Assembly: GCA_028289405.1 (NCBI GenBank)
Contig: JANQPP010000127.1
Span: 53,822 to 117,821 of the forward strand
Reading direction: 5' to 3'
Source of the DNA: Pirellulales bacterium
GTDB lineage: Bacteria > Planctomycetota > Planctomycetia > Pirellulales > JANQPP01
Length of the DNA stretch: 64,000 bases
Part shown: piece by piece, positions 1-9,590 of the stretch
Numbering within the stretch: position 1 is the stretch's first letter
Layout: each line of letters starts with the position of its first letter
Position numbers and translations under genes: made by a program
Notes under the pieces: generated by a model
What the model was told of the DNA's origin: nothing
The model's input: only the letters and a program-made list of their open reading frames with translations
Databases searched by the model: none

Positions 1-392
1 ACACCATCCTCACCTTCAACGCTCGTGGCTTCGGTATCACCCAATTGGGTATGGTTGGTGCTGGAGTAACAGATTTCGGGGACATGGACGGAGGTAGGGC
101 CCGGCGGGCCGAGCAACAAAGCCATGCTGACATGTTGCCCGGTTAACGTGTGGCGATAGGTGTAGTTCTTGTAACCTTTGCACTGCAACTCGTCGGCCGC
201 CAATTGGGCAAGTTCTTGCGAGTCCTCACGCTGCCAATTGCCGACGGCTTCGGCTGCCGCTTCTAGTGTATCCAAGCGTTTCACCAGAGGCGCGAAATCG
301 GCGCGATTTCCCCAGCGGTGGGTCATTCGCCCCTGCAGCCAGCCGGAGCCTAGCGTGAGCGCGATTAGCACCAGTAAACCCACGTATTTCAC
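1..392 (-). CDS. EpsI-like exosortase-associated protein (DUF3485), N-terminal part, cut by window edge
   Basis: The minus strand from a GTG at 392 is open to the window edge, giving 130 residues that lack the C-terminus. A GGAG lies about 8 bases before the GTG. The N-terminus is a short membrane anchor (MKYVGLLVLIALTLGSGWLQ). The segment HVPEICYSS near residue 110 matches the conserved H-P-E-x-C-Y signature of the EpsI/DUF3485 family. In the EPS/PEP-CTERM literature EpsI-type proteins are encoded beside, or fused to, exosortases. The gene is last in a minus-strand run exosortase - tyrosine kinase - TPR protein - EpsI, which fits that link. Its molecular activity is not established for the family. 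I am fairly sure of the family and less sure of the exact start. Confidence 0.72.
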   Translation of the reverse strand, partial: MKYVGLLVLIALTLGSGWLQGRMTHRWGNRADFAPLVKRLDTLEAAAEAVGNWQREDSQELAQLAADELQCKGYKNYTYRHTLTGQHVSMALLLGPPGPTSVHVPEICYSSTNHTQLGDTEATSVEGEDG

Positions 393-486
393 AACAATTC
401 TCCGATTACTGGAGTGTGTGTTCGATGAAATTCAGATGAAAAATTCCGAGTAAATGAAAACCTCAATGAATGGACGGCGTCCAGCT

Positions 487-3400
487 TCATGAATTCTCCC
501 CCAAATCCTTCTCCAACATGTCCCAGAGTTCCTTCTCCTTGGGCGTTAACCCGTTCCGAATCACGTCCGCCTGCGGCAGCAAGGCTTCAAACTCCTGCTC
601 GGCATCCCGCTTGCGGTCCAGCTTGTGATACACGAGTGCCAAGTGAAAACGGTGCCGAATATCTGGCGGAGGCAATTCCACCGCCCGCTCCAACGATCGC
701 TTGGCTTCTTGAAATTTCTTCTGGTGGAAAAGGATCATGCCCTTCGAATCGAGCAAGGTGGCGCTATCGGGAGCCAACTGGATGGCCCTTTCAATCATTT
801 CCAACGCACTCTGTTGATTATCCGGATCCTTCTTTTCTCCCTTGAGTGACGCCACGTTATTCATCGCGACCAGGTTCTCGTGGTCCCGAACCAAAATTTG
901 CTCATTGAGGGCAATGACCTCCTCCATGTTGCCTTCCGCGAAGCGCAATCCACTGAGCGCGACCAACAAGGGAATGTCCTGTGGATATTTGTTCCGGGCG
1001 TCTTCGATGAGCGTGTTCGCCTGCACCTTCTCGTCAGGTGAAGCTGATCCGGAGGCCAGCACGGCGGCGAGGGTTTTGGCGGCGCGGAGGAGTTCAAGTT
1101 CATTGTCTGCAACGGCGTTTTGGCAGAGCTCAATTGCCTCACTCATTTCTCCGCGGCGGGCCTTGGTGATCGCCAGCAATGGATAGTTCCGCGGGTCCAG
1201 ATCATATAGCCGCTGATAAACGCCTTCTGCTTCGCTAAACATGCGGGCCTTGGAAAACAGGCCGGCCGCGTTGCGCAACACGGAAGCTCGCTGCTCAACT
1301 TGCCCGCCGTTCTTTTCCAATTCGGCCAAGGAGTGGTCCAAGTAGTTTTGGATCACCGCGCCGGCGCGATTGGTCTCTTTGTTTTGGAGCAACCAGTCTA
1401 CTTCGGCTTGGGCGGTTTCAAATCCATGCGGGGCGAGAGCTTTGAGGCGGTTTAGGTGTCGCCCGATTTCCGAAGCATAGGTGTCGTGCTTCAACAGCAT
1501 TTGGATATATGACGCGAGATATTGTGGGGGAACATTCTCACTATTGATCAACGGAAGGATGACATCGCGGGCCCGCGCAATCTTGCCTTGGGCTTCGTAA
1601 AGATTCGCCAACAACACACGGTCACTGTCGGTAGTGTCCGATCTTTCCACGAGCCCTTCGAGAAGCTCTTGCGCTTGCTCGACGTCTCCTGGTTTGCCAC
1701 GTTTCAGCAATAGCGCAGCTTGCAGACGTTGATTGGTCGCGGCTTGTTTCTGGGTAACGGCGGAGTCTTCCAGATACTCCATCGCACGCTGCCAATCTTT
1801 TACCTTGCCGGTACCGGCCAAAATTCGGGCTAGCACCTGTTTGGCTTCCACCGAATCTGGGGCATTAGCCAGCCAGGTCTCCGCCAACTTCCGCGCTTCG
1901 AAAACGTCCCGGGGCAGCGTGTACAACGTGAGCCATCGCAACAAATAGGGGTTGGTGGGTGACAGCGCCAGGGCACTATTCGCGTACGACTCGGCTTGGA
2001 TTTCATCGCCAATGGCAGCGTAGCCTTGGGCCAAAACGAAGTCTTTCTGCCATTCTTCAAGGTCGACTTCATCGATGAGCCGTGAAAGCACGTCCTTGGC
2101 ATCTTCGCGACGTTGCGAACGGACCAAATAGGTAAACAGGGAATTCCAGGTCGCAGCACTGGAGGGCGCCAGATCCACGGCCGCACGGAATGCTTCCTCG
2201 GCTTTCTCGACATTCTCCGGACCGCCCGCCATCCAATAAGATTGCCCCAGCCACACATACGCCAGGGGATCTTGCGGACGCTGTTTCACGGACGCCTCGG
2301 CGATGCGAATGGCATCCTCGAAATTTTCCTGCCGCAGCGCGAGAGGGATTGCCAGCGAAGACAATTGACGTGAACGGGCGACGGTCCCTTCATATTCAGC
2401 CAACAAACTCGAGACCTCCGCGTTCTTGCCTAAACGGAAGAGCGCGCCGGCAAGTAGTTGATACGTTTCGACCTTGCGGTCTCCAAGCCGTACTGCCTGG
2501 CGATAATGGCCCTCGGCCGATTCGAGTTCTTCCTGGCGTTCCGCCGCCAAACCGGCCAGCACATGCGCGGGGGGCCAATTCGGCCGTTGCCGCAAGATGT
2601 TCTCGGCCAGGGTTTGAACCTGTTCGATATCCTCCGGTGTCGGATCGGCCAGCAAGAGCCGCCGCGCCCGGTAATAGCTTCCCTCGCTTGCGAATTCGCC
2701 CTCAAGTGCTTGTAGCTCTTCCTCCCATTGTTCGAGGCCAGATAGCCATTCGGCGCGATCTTCCGGGTCGCCCGTCGACCGCACCGCGACGAGACCGATT
2801 TCCGCCAAACTGCGAAGGACCTCTCTTCGATGCTGGGCGTCTTCTCCTCTCGCTAGACTTTTCTCCAAGATATCTCGTGCCTCGGCCAGCTTTCCTTGCC
2901 GGCGGAGCAAATTCGCCAAACGGTTTTGAACTTCACGCCGTCCAGCCGCGTCCAGCCCTTCGAGGCGCTGTTCGAGAATTTGGATGGCTTGTTCTTGTTG
3001 GCCCTGGCGGACTAGCAGGTCCGCGCGCGATAGCACACTCCGCCAATCCTTGGAAGCGTCCGCCTGCCCTTCGATTTCCCGCAACAGTTTTCCAGCATCC
3101 GCGAAGCGGTCGGCTCGGCTGTAGGCTAGAACCAAAGCCCGCGACAAACGTGCATCGTCCGGGTTGTCTTCCCGCGACCGCTCCAGGATACCGATGCTTT
3201 CATCGGTTCGGCCCGACATGGCGGCCACGTTGGATGCCAACAGCGCTTTCTCGACGGCGAGTTCACCAGCATCCTTCACACGGTTGAGTGCCGCGGCGAT
3301 GCGTCTCCACTGGTCCGGCGTATTGGAAGTCCGCGCCTGATCAAACAATAATTGGGCGTATTCAAGCCGTGCTGCTGGAGAGTCTTGTTGCGTGGAACGC

Positions 3401-5142
3401 AATGCCGCGAAATGCTTTTCGGCATTCTCGAAGTTTCCGGCTTGCTTCCAAGCTTGCGCCGCGGCCCGCCGCAGAGCCGGTAACTCTGGGCTAAACGCCA
3501 TGGCTTGCTCAAACGCGTCGGCGGCACGGTCCCATAGTGTCTCCTGGGATAACACATTGCCGAACAGGATCCAGGCTCGGGCCTGTTCGCCATTATCATT
3601 ATCCAAGTATCCCCCCAAGCGATCGTCGATCAGCAGTTTTTGCAATGTCTCGGACGCTTCTCGTGTTGCGCCGGATGCCATTTCGGCTCGAGCTTTGACG
3701 AACCGACTTTTGGCCGCTGCTCTGCGCGAAAAGTTGTTGGGTTGATTGCGAATGACTAGGGTATCAATCAACCCTTCCACGTTGCCGACTTTCTGGATTG
3801 CCTGTTCATAGTCACCTTTACCCACATAAGAATCGGCCAGGGCCAAAGTGACGGAGAGCCGTGCCGGGGCCGGAGCCTTGTCTTCTTCCAACTCCTCCAG
3901 TCCGGTACTCAGAGCAGCGACGGCCGTATCCCAGTGCTGGTTGTCCGAGTCCGCCACTAGAGCCCGCGCGTAACGAAGTAGCGCCTCGGTGTACCATGAA
4001 TCCCGTTGCGGAGGGTCTTCCGCTTTCGCTGCTTCCATCGCCCGTTGGTAGAACTGGGCCGCTTGATTCGCATCTGGATTTGGTTGCTCCAAGGCATTTT
4101 GGCCGGCAGTGAGCAGCACGGCGTAATCCTGGGGAGCCAACTCCAAAGCCCGCGCGAGAGATTCCTCGTCGTCGCCGTATCGATATCTCGCCAGACTCGC
4201 CTCGGCCTGCCGTTGGCGGATGCTCTGCTCGGTCCACGTACCGTCGGGCTCGAGCCGCGAAACCGCGTTCCACAAGTCGTTCAAAACGACTTCCCAGGGA
4301 GGGACCTGCGAGGGGGATGACGAGGATTCGCCGTCCATCTTGTAGAGATTCGCTAAGATGGCCGCGAGCTCGACATCGACGGGATTTTTGTCGATTGCCA
4401 GATCAAGAAGGTCTTTTAGCGTGGGAGTCCCACCACCCTCACCTTCGCCTGCCAGGCTTGTAATCTGCTCGTCCAGTCGAGTACGGCCGTCGGCGCTCGC
4501 CAAACCCAAACCTGCGAGTGCTCGTAACTTCGCCGCTTTGGCGGGATCGATATTCTCGACCTCTTTGAGCTTCAATTGCTCGAGCGCTTGCTGGAATTGC
4601 GGCCGTTCCGTTTCGAACAGTAGCTCGGCCAACCGAAAGCGAAGCTCCGCTTGTTCCTGGCCGTCGGCGAGCCCGACCGCCACGCGATACAACTCGACCA
4701 CGTTGTCCCGGGGACTTCTCGAGGAAACCGCCGCCTTGTCCGCGATGCGGGCCAATTGGATTCGTGCCGCGCTATCGTCCGGGTGAAAACGCAAGTAGCG
4801 ATAGAGGTGCGAGGAGGCTTGCTGGTAGAGCCGCTGCTTTTCGGCGAGAAGCTCAGAATCGGAGCCCAAATCGTCGGCCTCTTCGGCCAGGGCTTGAGCC
4901 CGTTCCTGAAAGTGCTCCACGGAAACCCGCACGCGATAACCATGCCAAAACATGGAGGCGGGCACCGCGATCACCAGGAATACAGCCGTCCCCAAGAGGA
5001 CCGGCAGATTTACCTGGCGGCGGGGATGTTTGGCCTCTTTTCGAGACTTCCGCGCTCGGCGCGAACGAGATCCCTTTTTGCTTGAAGCTTGCACAGCTTC
5101 TGCAGGACGTTGTTTTTCACGAACTTTTCGCTTCGTCTTCAT
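487..5142 (-). CDS. Giant TPR-repeat protein of the exosortase/EPS locus (PrsT-like role)
   Basis: The protein has 1551 residues. A very basic N-terminal tail (about 1-43) is followed by one membrane segment (about 45-66), and then almost the whole length is tetratricopeptide-type helical repeats. Recurring motifs such as ALxLAPQDY, AxxLxPSSAATW and AIQLAPDSATLLDSKG are visible. The predicted topology is N-in with a large extracytoplasmic solenoid. Large TPR proteins of this kind (PEP-CTERM-system TPR proteins such as PrsT) accompany exosortase loci and are thought to scaffold polysaccharide or protein export. That function is inferred here from position, downstream of the tyrosine kinase and upstream of the EpsI-like gene. 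The long plus-strand ORFs opposite this gene are codon-bias shadows. Confidence 0.85.
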   Translation of the reverse strand: MKTKRKVREKQRPAEAVQASSKKGSRSRRARKSRKEAKHPRRQVNLPVLLGTAVFLVIAVPASMFWHGYRVRVSVEHFQERAQALAEEADDLGSDSELLAEKQRLYQQASSHLYRYLRFHPDDSAARIQLARIADKAAVSSRSPRDNVVELYRVAVGLADGQEQAELRFRLAELLFETERPQFQQALEQLKLKEVENIDPAKAAKLRALAGLGLASADGRTRLDEQITSLAGEGEGGGTPTLKDLLDLAIDKNPVDVELAAILANLYKMDGESSSSPSQVPPWEVVLNDLWNAVSRLEPDGTWTEQSIRQRQAEASLARYRYGDDEESLARALELAPQDYAVLLTAGQNALEQPNPDANQAAQFYQRAMEAAKAEDPPQRDSWYTEALLRYARALVADSDNQHWDTAVAALSTGLEELEEDKAPAPARLSVTLALADSYVGKGDYEQAIQKVGNVEGLIDTLVIRNQPNNFSRRAAAKSRFVKARAEMASGATREASETLQKLLIDDRLGGYLDNDNGEQARAWILFGNVLSQETLWDRAADAFEQAMAFSPELPALRRAAAQAWKQAGNFENAEKHFAALRSTQQDSPAARLEYAQLLFDQARTSNTPDQWRRIAAALNRVKDAGELAVEKALLASNVAAMSGRTDESIGILERSREDNPDDARLSRALVLAYSRADRFADAGKLLREIEGQADASKDWRSVLSRADLLVRQGQQEQAIQILEQRLEGLDAAGRREVQNRLANLLRRQGKLAEARDILEKSLARGEDAQHRREVLRSLAEIGLVAVRSTGDPEDRAEWLSGLEQWEEELQALEGEFASEGSYYRARRLLLADPTPEDIEQVQTLAENILRQRPNWPPAHVLAGLAAERQEELESAEGHYRQAVRLGDRKVETYQLLAGALFRLGKNAEVSSLLAEYEGTVARSRQLSSLAIPLALRQENFEDAIRIAEASVKQRPQDPLAYVWLGQSYWMAGGPENVEKAEEAFRAAVDLAPSSAATWNSLFTYLVRSQRREDAKDVLSRLIDEVDLEEWQKDFVLAQGYAAIGDEIQAESYANSALALSPTNPYLLRWLTLYTLPRDVFEARKLAETWLANAPDSVEAKQVLARILAGTGKVKDWQRAMEYLEDSAVTQKQAATNQRLQAALLLKRGKPGDVEQAQELLEGLVERSDTTDSDRVLLANLYEAQGKIARARDVILPLINSENVPPQYLASYIQMLLKHDTYASEIGRHLNRLKALAPHGFETAQAEVDWLLQNKETNRAGAVIQNYLDHSLAELEKNGGQVEQRASVLRNAAGLFSKARMFSEAEGVYQRLYDLDPRNYPLLAITKARRGEMSEAIELCQNAVADNELELLRAAKTLAAVLASGSASPDEKVQANTLIEDARNKYPQDIPLLVALSGLRFAEGNMEEVIALNEQILVRDHENLVAMNNVASLKGEKKDPDNQQSALEMIERAIQLAPDSATLLDSKGMILFHQKKFQEAKRSLERAVELPPPDIRHRFHLALVYHKLDRKRDAEQEFEALLPQADVIRNGLTPKEKELWDMLEKDLGENS

Positions 5143-5197
5143 GGCTCATGCGAGGGTGGATGTTCGGCGGACAATCAATTCCTTTACCCCAATGAAA

Positions 5198-7429
5198 TCA
5201 CGCATCCGTGAACATCGAATAAGAATAGGCTCCATAGCTGCGGGAATAGTGTTTGGTGGGCACTCCGTTGAAGACCACGCCCGCCGGATGCGCGCCCGCG
5301 GCCACCAGACGCATGTGCGCGGAACGGACCTGAGCGGTCCGGCTTACTTCTCGCATGGTGCAAATCAGGGCGCCATCGGCCGCCTTGGCGACCACCAAGG
5401 ATTCACTGGCGGAAAGGACCGGCGGCGTATCGATAATGATGTATTGGTATTCCTCGCGAAGTTCGCCCAAGATGTGCTGCAGCACTCCGTTGTTGAACAG
5501 CTTGTGTGGGTTCATTTCCAAGTCACCCGCGGGGAGGACATGCAGATTGTCGCTGATGCTGGTGACGATGGCATCCCGATGATCGCAGGTCCCATTGAGC
5601 ACGTCGGTCAGACCCGGTTCGAGCGGCACGTCAAAAATGTCGTGCATGTCCGGAGATCGGAGATCGCCGTCGATTAGCAGAATGGGGCGTTCGGAGGAAC
5701 GGGCCAAGCTGACCGCCAACTGCGAGGAGAGGCTTGTCTTTCCCTCCCCGCTCACCGGGCTCACGATGGCCAGCACCCGCATGTCTTCAAGATCATCCGA
5801 GAGGAGTAATGTCGTACGCAGGCTATCGATGCTTTCCTCGAAGATGCTCCGATCGCGCTGGAGTTTCTCTTCCGAACGCACTCCGCCGAACACGCGTCGC
5901 ACGGGAAGGTGCGCGATCTCCCCCACCACCGGCACATGTGATTCTTCCACTAATTGTTTGGCGTCGGAAACACGCCGCACAAAATGTTCCCACAGCGTGG
6001 CCAGACCAAAGGGAAAGACGAACGCGATCATGCTTGCCATGGCAATCCGCTTCAACGGTGAAGCTTCCACCGGTCGCGTGGGCACTTCCGCCGGATCGAG
6101 GAAATGCACCATGTCAGGCGCGTGTTCTTCGATTTCGAAGATCATTTTGCGCTCGTTGATTCTCCGCACGATGTCCCGAGCCATCGCCAAGTTTTCTTTT
6201 TCAAAGGAGAGGTCGACCTGCCCTTCCGAGAGAAGCTGCAAGTTCGCCTTGTAATCTTCCATCTTGGTGTCGAGTAGTTTTCTTTTGGCCGTGAGCTCTT
6301 GTTTTTGCGCTTTTAACTGCTCCAGCGAGCGCTGCCAGTTGTCGAGATAGGTCTGCTTGACCTCTTCCTTGACTTGAGGCCTTAGCTCCGCCTTTCGGCT
6401 TTCCAACTTCTCGCGTGCATCTCCGAGCAGCGTCTCCTTCTGCCGGATGATCTTGGCGAAATTCAGCGCCGACGCGCTCTTGTTCGCGATAATTTGTTGC
6501 TCTAGATCTTGAATCTGTGCCAAGAGGCTCCGAATCTCCGGGTGGTCATTAAGCACCGGCTCCACGTCCGCGTCGGTGACCTCGATATCCTCGACTCGCT
6601 TGGAAAGATCCCCTTCCAGCATGGCGATGTTCAACGTCACCACTTCTTCTTCCATCGCGACTTGCAATAATTGTTCACTCAGGCCACCAAACGTTGTTCG
6701 CCGCACGTAATTTTGGCGTTCCTCGGCCGACATGGTTTCCGGTATCGGAATGGCCGTCCCTTTGAGTCTGTCCTTGTAATCCTTCTGCTTGGCCATCAGA
6801 TCCTTTGTGCGATTATCCAGTTCGTCACGAATCCGTCTCATCACTTCCGACCTTCGGGTCTGGGATTGCTCGTCCCGAAAGATTTGGTAATTTTCCACCA
6901 CGGAATTCAAGATCTTGGCGGAAGCGACGGGATCCGCGCAGGTAAAGGCCACTTCAAACCACTCAGAGGCACTGCCCAATGGGTGCACGGAAATCCGCGT
7001 ACGAACCCATTCCGCGGCATTGAGTTGTCCCTGCAAAATCGGGACTTCTTCGATGACGTCCTCGACAACATTTTGGGCTACCGCCGGACTCCGCAGATGA
7101 TCAATCTCCCTGCGTACCGCCTTTTCACCACCACCACCCGCGTAGGCGATATATGCCCGGTCATGACGGATAACGATGTAGCGCTTCGCGCGATAGACGG
7201 GCACGAACGTGTACCACACCACGATGCCCGCGATCGTGGCCAGAATCAGGCCGGCGGGCGTGGCCACTTTCCACCACAAGCGCAGTGAATGCCAGATCAA
7301 GGCCAGACGGAATCCGCTTCCGGTTTCCGCCGGAGGCCGTCCCGAGGACCAACTGCTGGCACGTTTTTTCGCCCCTCGAGTGCTTTCTCCAGACGTGGCC
7401 GAATTCGTGTGCGGCGTGTTTTCACTCAT
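5198..7429 (-). CDS. Polysaccharide biosynthesis tyrosine autokinase (Wzz domain + BY-kinase)
   Basis: This is a fused chain-length regulator and bacterial tyrosine kinase of about 743 residues. From the chosen ATG: membrane segment about 58-78, a Wzz periplasmic region with long coiled coil (about 200-430), a second membrane segment about 461-480, then the kinase. The kinase has Walker A SPVSGEGKTS (about 557-566), Walker A' LLIDGDLRSPDMHD and Walker B IIIDTPPVLSASES. A C-terminal tyrosine cluster (YSRSYGAYSYSM) is the usual autophosphorylation tail. Such kinases control polymer length and export of extracellular polysaccharide. Three ATGs in tandem and an upstream TTG (7456) are possible starts. 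I chose the ATG at 7429 because GGAAG lies 6 bases before it. The gene sits directly downstream of the exosortase. Confidence 0.9.
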   Translation of the reverse strand: MSENTPHTNSATSGESTRGAKKRASSWSSGRPPAETGSGFRLALIWHSLRLWWKVATPAGLILATIAGIVVWYTFVPVYRAKRYIVIRHDRAYIAYAGGGGEKAVRREIDHLRSPAVAQNVVEDVIEEVPILQGQLNAAEWVRTRISVHPLGSASEWFEVAFTCADPVASAKILNSVVENYQIFRDEQSQTRRSEVMRRIRDELDNRTKDLMAKQKDYKDRLKGTAIPIPETMSAEERQNYVRRTTFGGLSEQLLQVAMEEEVVTLNIAMLEGDLSKRVEDIEVTDADVEPVLNDHPEIRSLLAQIQDLEQQIIANKSASALNFAKIIRQKETLLGDAREKLESRKAELRPQVKEEVKQTYLDNWQRSLEQLKAQKQELTAKRKLLDTKMEDYKANLQLLSEGQVDLSFEKENLAMARDIVRRINERKMIFEIEEHAPDMVHFLDPAEVPTRPVEASPLKRIAMASMIAFVFPFGLATLWEHFVRRVSDAKQLVEESHVPVVGEIAHLPVRRVFGGVRSEEKLQRDRSIFEESIDSLRTTLLLSDDLEDMRVLAIVSPVSGEGKTSLSSQLAVSLARSSERPILLIDGDLRSPDMHDIFDVPLEPGLTDVLNGTCDHRDAIVTSISDNLHVLPAGDLEMNPHKLFNNGVLQHILGELREEYQYIIIDTPPVLSASESLVVAKAADGALICTMREVSRTAQVRSAHMRLVAAGAHPAGVVFNGVPTKHYSRSYGAYSYSMFTDA

Positions 7430-7440
7430 CATCATCTTCC

Positions 7441-7470
7441 AATTATCATCTTCCAATTAAACGTTGACCA
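7441..7470 (-). repeat. Tandem 14-bp duplication carrying the ribosome-binding site of the tyrosine kinase gene
   Basis: On the minus strand the unit AATTGGAAGATGAT occurs twice back to back just before the tyrosine-kinase start. Each unit holds a GGAAG Shine-Dalgarno-like core and an ATG. The second copy supplies the likely ribosome-binding site, while the first puts an in-frame TTG at 7456. This makes the translation start ambiguous. Confidence 0.6.
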
Positions 7471-7508
7471 CTATCGTCGTATGCTTCGGATTCCGGTAAC
7501 CGCGACCT

Positions 7509-8474
7509 TTACGTGGCGGCGGCGCGTAGCAATTCCTTCTGATCGTCCACTTGGACGTCCACCAGCAACCAAGAGAGATACATCAACACCAGTTTGAACA
7601 GGGCGGCGGAAAGCAAAATCATGACCCATCCTGCCGCGTCGTGCGAAAACTTCTGGGCCGCTTCGCCCGAGGCGAACTGATACAAGATTCCGGTCGCCGT
7701 GATGCGGATCCCATTGACCAGAAGCGCGATGGGCACGACGCTCACCATGAGAAATGCCTTCTCCCACAGCGGCCGCCGCACAATCACGACATACGCATAT
7801 GCCAGCGCCACGATGCCCGTGAACATTCTCAGGCCCGAACAGGCCTGGGCGACTTCCAGTTGATGCTCACCTAGAATGATCGTGTTCCCTTCGGCCAGGG
7901 CCGGTTGTCCTAATGACTGGAGCATCCAGCAGCTAATATCCGTGGCAATGCCTTGCAATGGCAGGCTCAAGGCCGTTTCGACTCGATAGGGCAAAGGGAC
8001 CATGAAGAACAAAAAGAACACACCAGGCAGCGTCCATAAGCAGAACCGCCATCCGCCCAAAACCCAACAACAACCGGCAACCCAGAAAGGGATGGACCAA
8101 CCGTCGGCCGACTCCAGGTAAGCCCGGGCTCCGACCCAGCGTACGAACACACTCACGGCGATGAGGCTCAGACCGAACCACGCAACCCGACCGGTGAGCG
8201 GAGGCGTGCTGCTTCGTCGAGTCCACAGCAGAAACAGTGCCAGCGGAGGCACGAGGAAGCCGTGCGAGTAATCGGGCTGGCTGTCCCACTGCTCCACCAG
8301 CCAGGCCCCTGTGGGCCAGTAGGCCCAGATGCAAGTAACCGCCAAAGGGATCGCCAACCAGAGCCCCGCCTTCCAGTCGGCCACGGACACGGTGGAAGGG
8401 GAAGGCAAGTGCTCGTCATTGCCGGGAATCGAAGCGTCGATTTTTTCATGATCCGCCGACTCGGGTACATTCAT
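7509..8474 (-). CDS. Exosortase (EpsH/Xrt family, planctomycete type)
   Basis: This is an integral-membrane transpeptidase-like enzyme of 321 residues with about eight hydrophobic segments. It would cleave and re-anchor proteins carrying a C-terminal PEP-CTERM tail. The three residues diagnostic of exosortases are present in the expected settings: Cys212 in AQACSGLR, Arg257 in VNGIRITA and His278 in SHDAAGW. Two PEP-CTERM proteins encoded in this window (9591-10493 and 47702-48454) are candidate substrates. The gene leads the minus-strand EPS run, and an AGGAG lies 15-20 bases upstream of the ATG. Subtype naming (for example the planctomycete XrtU group) would need an HMM comparison. Confidence 0.9.
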   Translation of the reverse strand: MNVPESADHEKIDASIPGNDEHLPSPSTVSVADWKAGLWLAIPLAVTCIWAYWPTGAWLVEQWDSQPDYSHGFLVPPLALFLLWTRRSSTPPLTGRVAWFGLSLIAVSVFVRWVGARAYLESADGWSIPFWVAGCCWVLGGWRFCLWTLPGVFFLFFMVPLPYRVETALSLPLQGIATDISCWMLQSLGQPALAEGNTIILGEHQLEVAQACSGLRMFTGIVALAYAYVVIVRRPLWEKAFLMVSVVPIALLVNGIRITATGILYQFASGEAAQKFSHDAAGWVMILLSAALFKLVLMYLSWLLVDVQVDDQKELLRAAAT

Positions 8475-9590
8475 TGGACGCTCACTTTTCTCCTGAAAGG
8501 CCGCTTTCTCCGGCGACCTTCAGCCATCATCGAATTGAACAACCACAGGGAAAAACCCGTGGTGGTCATTCGGCCACCAACGAAACGACTGCCGAATGCT
8601 TACGCCATTCCAACTTCGGGGATGACGTAATCGCCAGCCGCGCGCGGCTCCGCACAAAGCGTGGATCGGCTTCGGGCTGCCTGCCCTGAATTTCGGCGGG
8701 GCCCCTTCCCGCCGTGAGGTTAGCAATTCTGAGCCTCGAATACGTTCAATCCGAGAACTACTCTGTTCCGATAATCAATTTTCACTCGTCCTCGATCATT
8801 TCGGAGGTCGCTATGCCTGAAGTCACTGGACGCGCCAGCTTTTGAGCATGCGTCTCTTCCAGTATTTCAGTGTACGTCCTTTGTGGAATGCCTTCCAAGG
8901 GATGGCATTCCCAGCAATATGAGAGTCCACGCAACCATAGCACAGCAACTTCGGGGCCGACCTCTTGGCTGGAACACCCTAAAGTCCTAAGAATAGGTTG
9001 CCTAGGAAGAAAGTCAAGCAATAGTAGTGTCTTCGGGCGAATTCGACGCTGCGGCTGGACTTGGCACAAGGTCGAATTCAGCGGCTCACTCGAAACTCCC
9101 TAGGTAGGCTTTGCTTCCCACGGGCGCATGTTTACCCTCTCGGCCCCGATGATTTAGGAGACAAGGAACGTGGATTGAGGCGATTTTTTTGAATTTCTTC
9201 GAGAAACCGGTTAGGATGCCAAAAAGGATTTCTTCTAAGAACACGCCTTGAAATTCACGGCCTTGCCGCCCATTGTTTGATCTTGAACGTCACGAGAAAC
9301 CAGAAGCTCCGCAGGCCAACGCAATCAGCCTCTTCCCCCCAACCAGAAATCATTTCACCCCAGATGGAATAAACTTGAAAATATTTCGGTCAAAACGATT
9401 GACGAATGCGGAATGGGTGGTTACGATCAAAGTCGAAATAGCGGTCTTATAGACACACTCCGACTGTAATGGTATTTCGGGCGGACATCACGCAACAAGC
9501 AAACAGGCCGAATTCCTTTCACTCTGAGCCCGCAGACTGGATGTTGCGAATTCGGGAATTCGACACCACCTTTGGGAGGCACGAAGACCA
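8475..9590. other. Intergenic region, no convincing gene
   Basis: About 1.1 kb between the divergent exosortase and PEP-CTERM genes. The only notable ORF is a 95-codon minus-strand frame (8782-9069) with no recognisable motif. It could be a real short gene or a remnant, but I cannot support it. A short hairpin (CCACAGGG...CCCGTGG, about 8551-8571) is present without a T-run. No tRNA, terminator or sigma-54 site was seen. Confidence 0.4.

Noticed and set aside
489..4786. Many long plus-strand open frames opposite the giant TPR gene (for example 2190-3287, 365 codons)
   Set aside because: They lie antisense to a clear repeat protein, have Arg/Pro/Gly-rich shadow composition and no motifs or ribosome-binding sites.
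8782..9069. 95-codon minus-strand ORF between the exosortase and the PEP-CTERM gene
   Set aside because: No recognisable domain or clear ribosome-binding site; kept only as a note in the intergenic entry.
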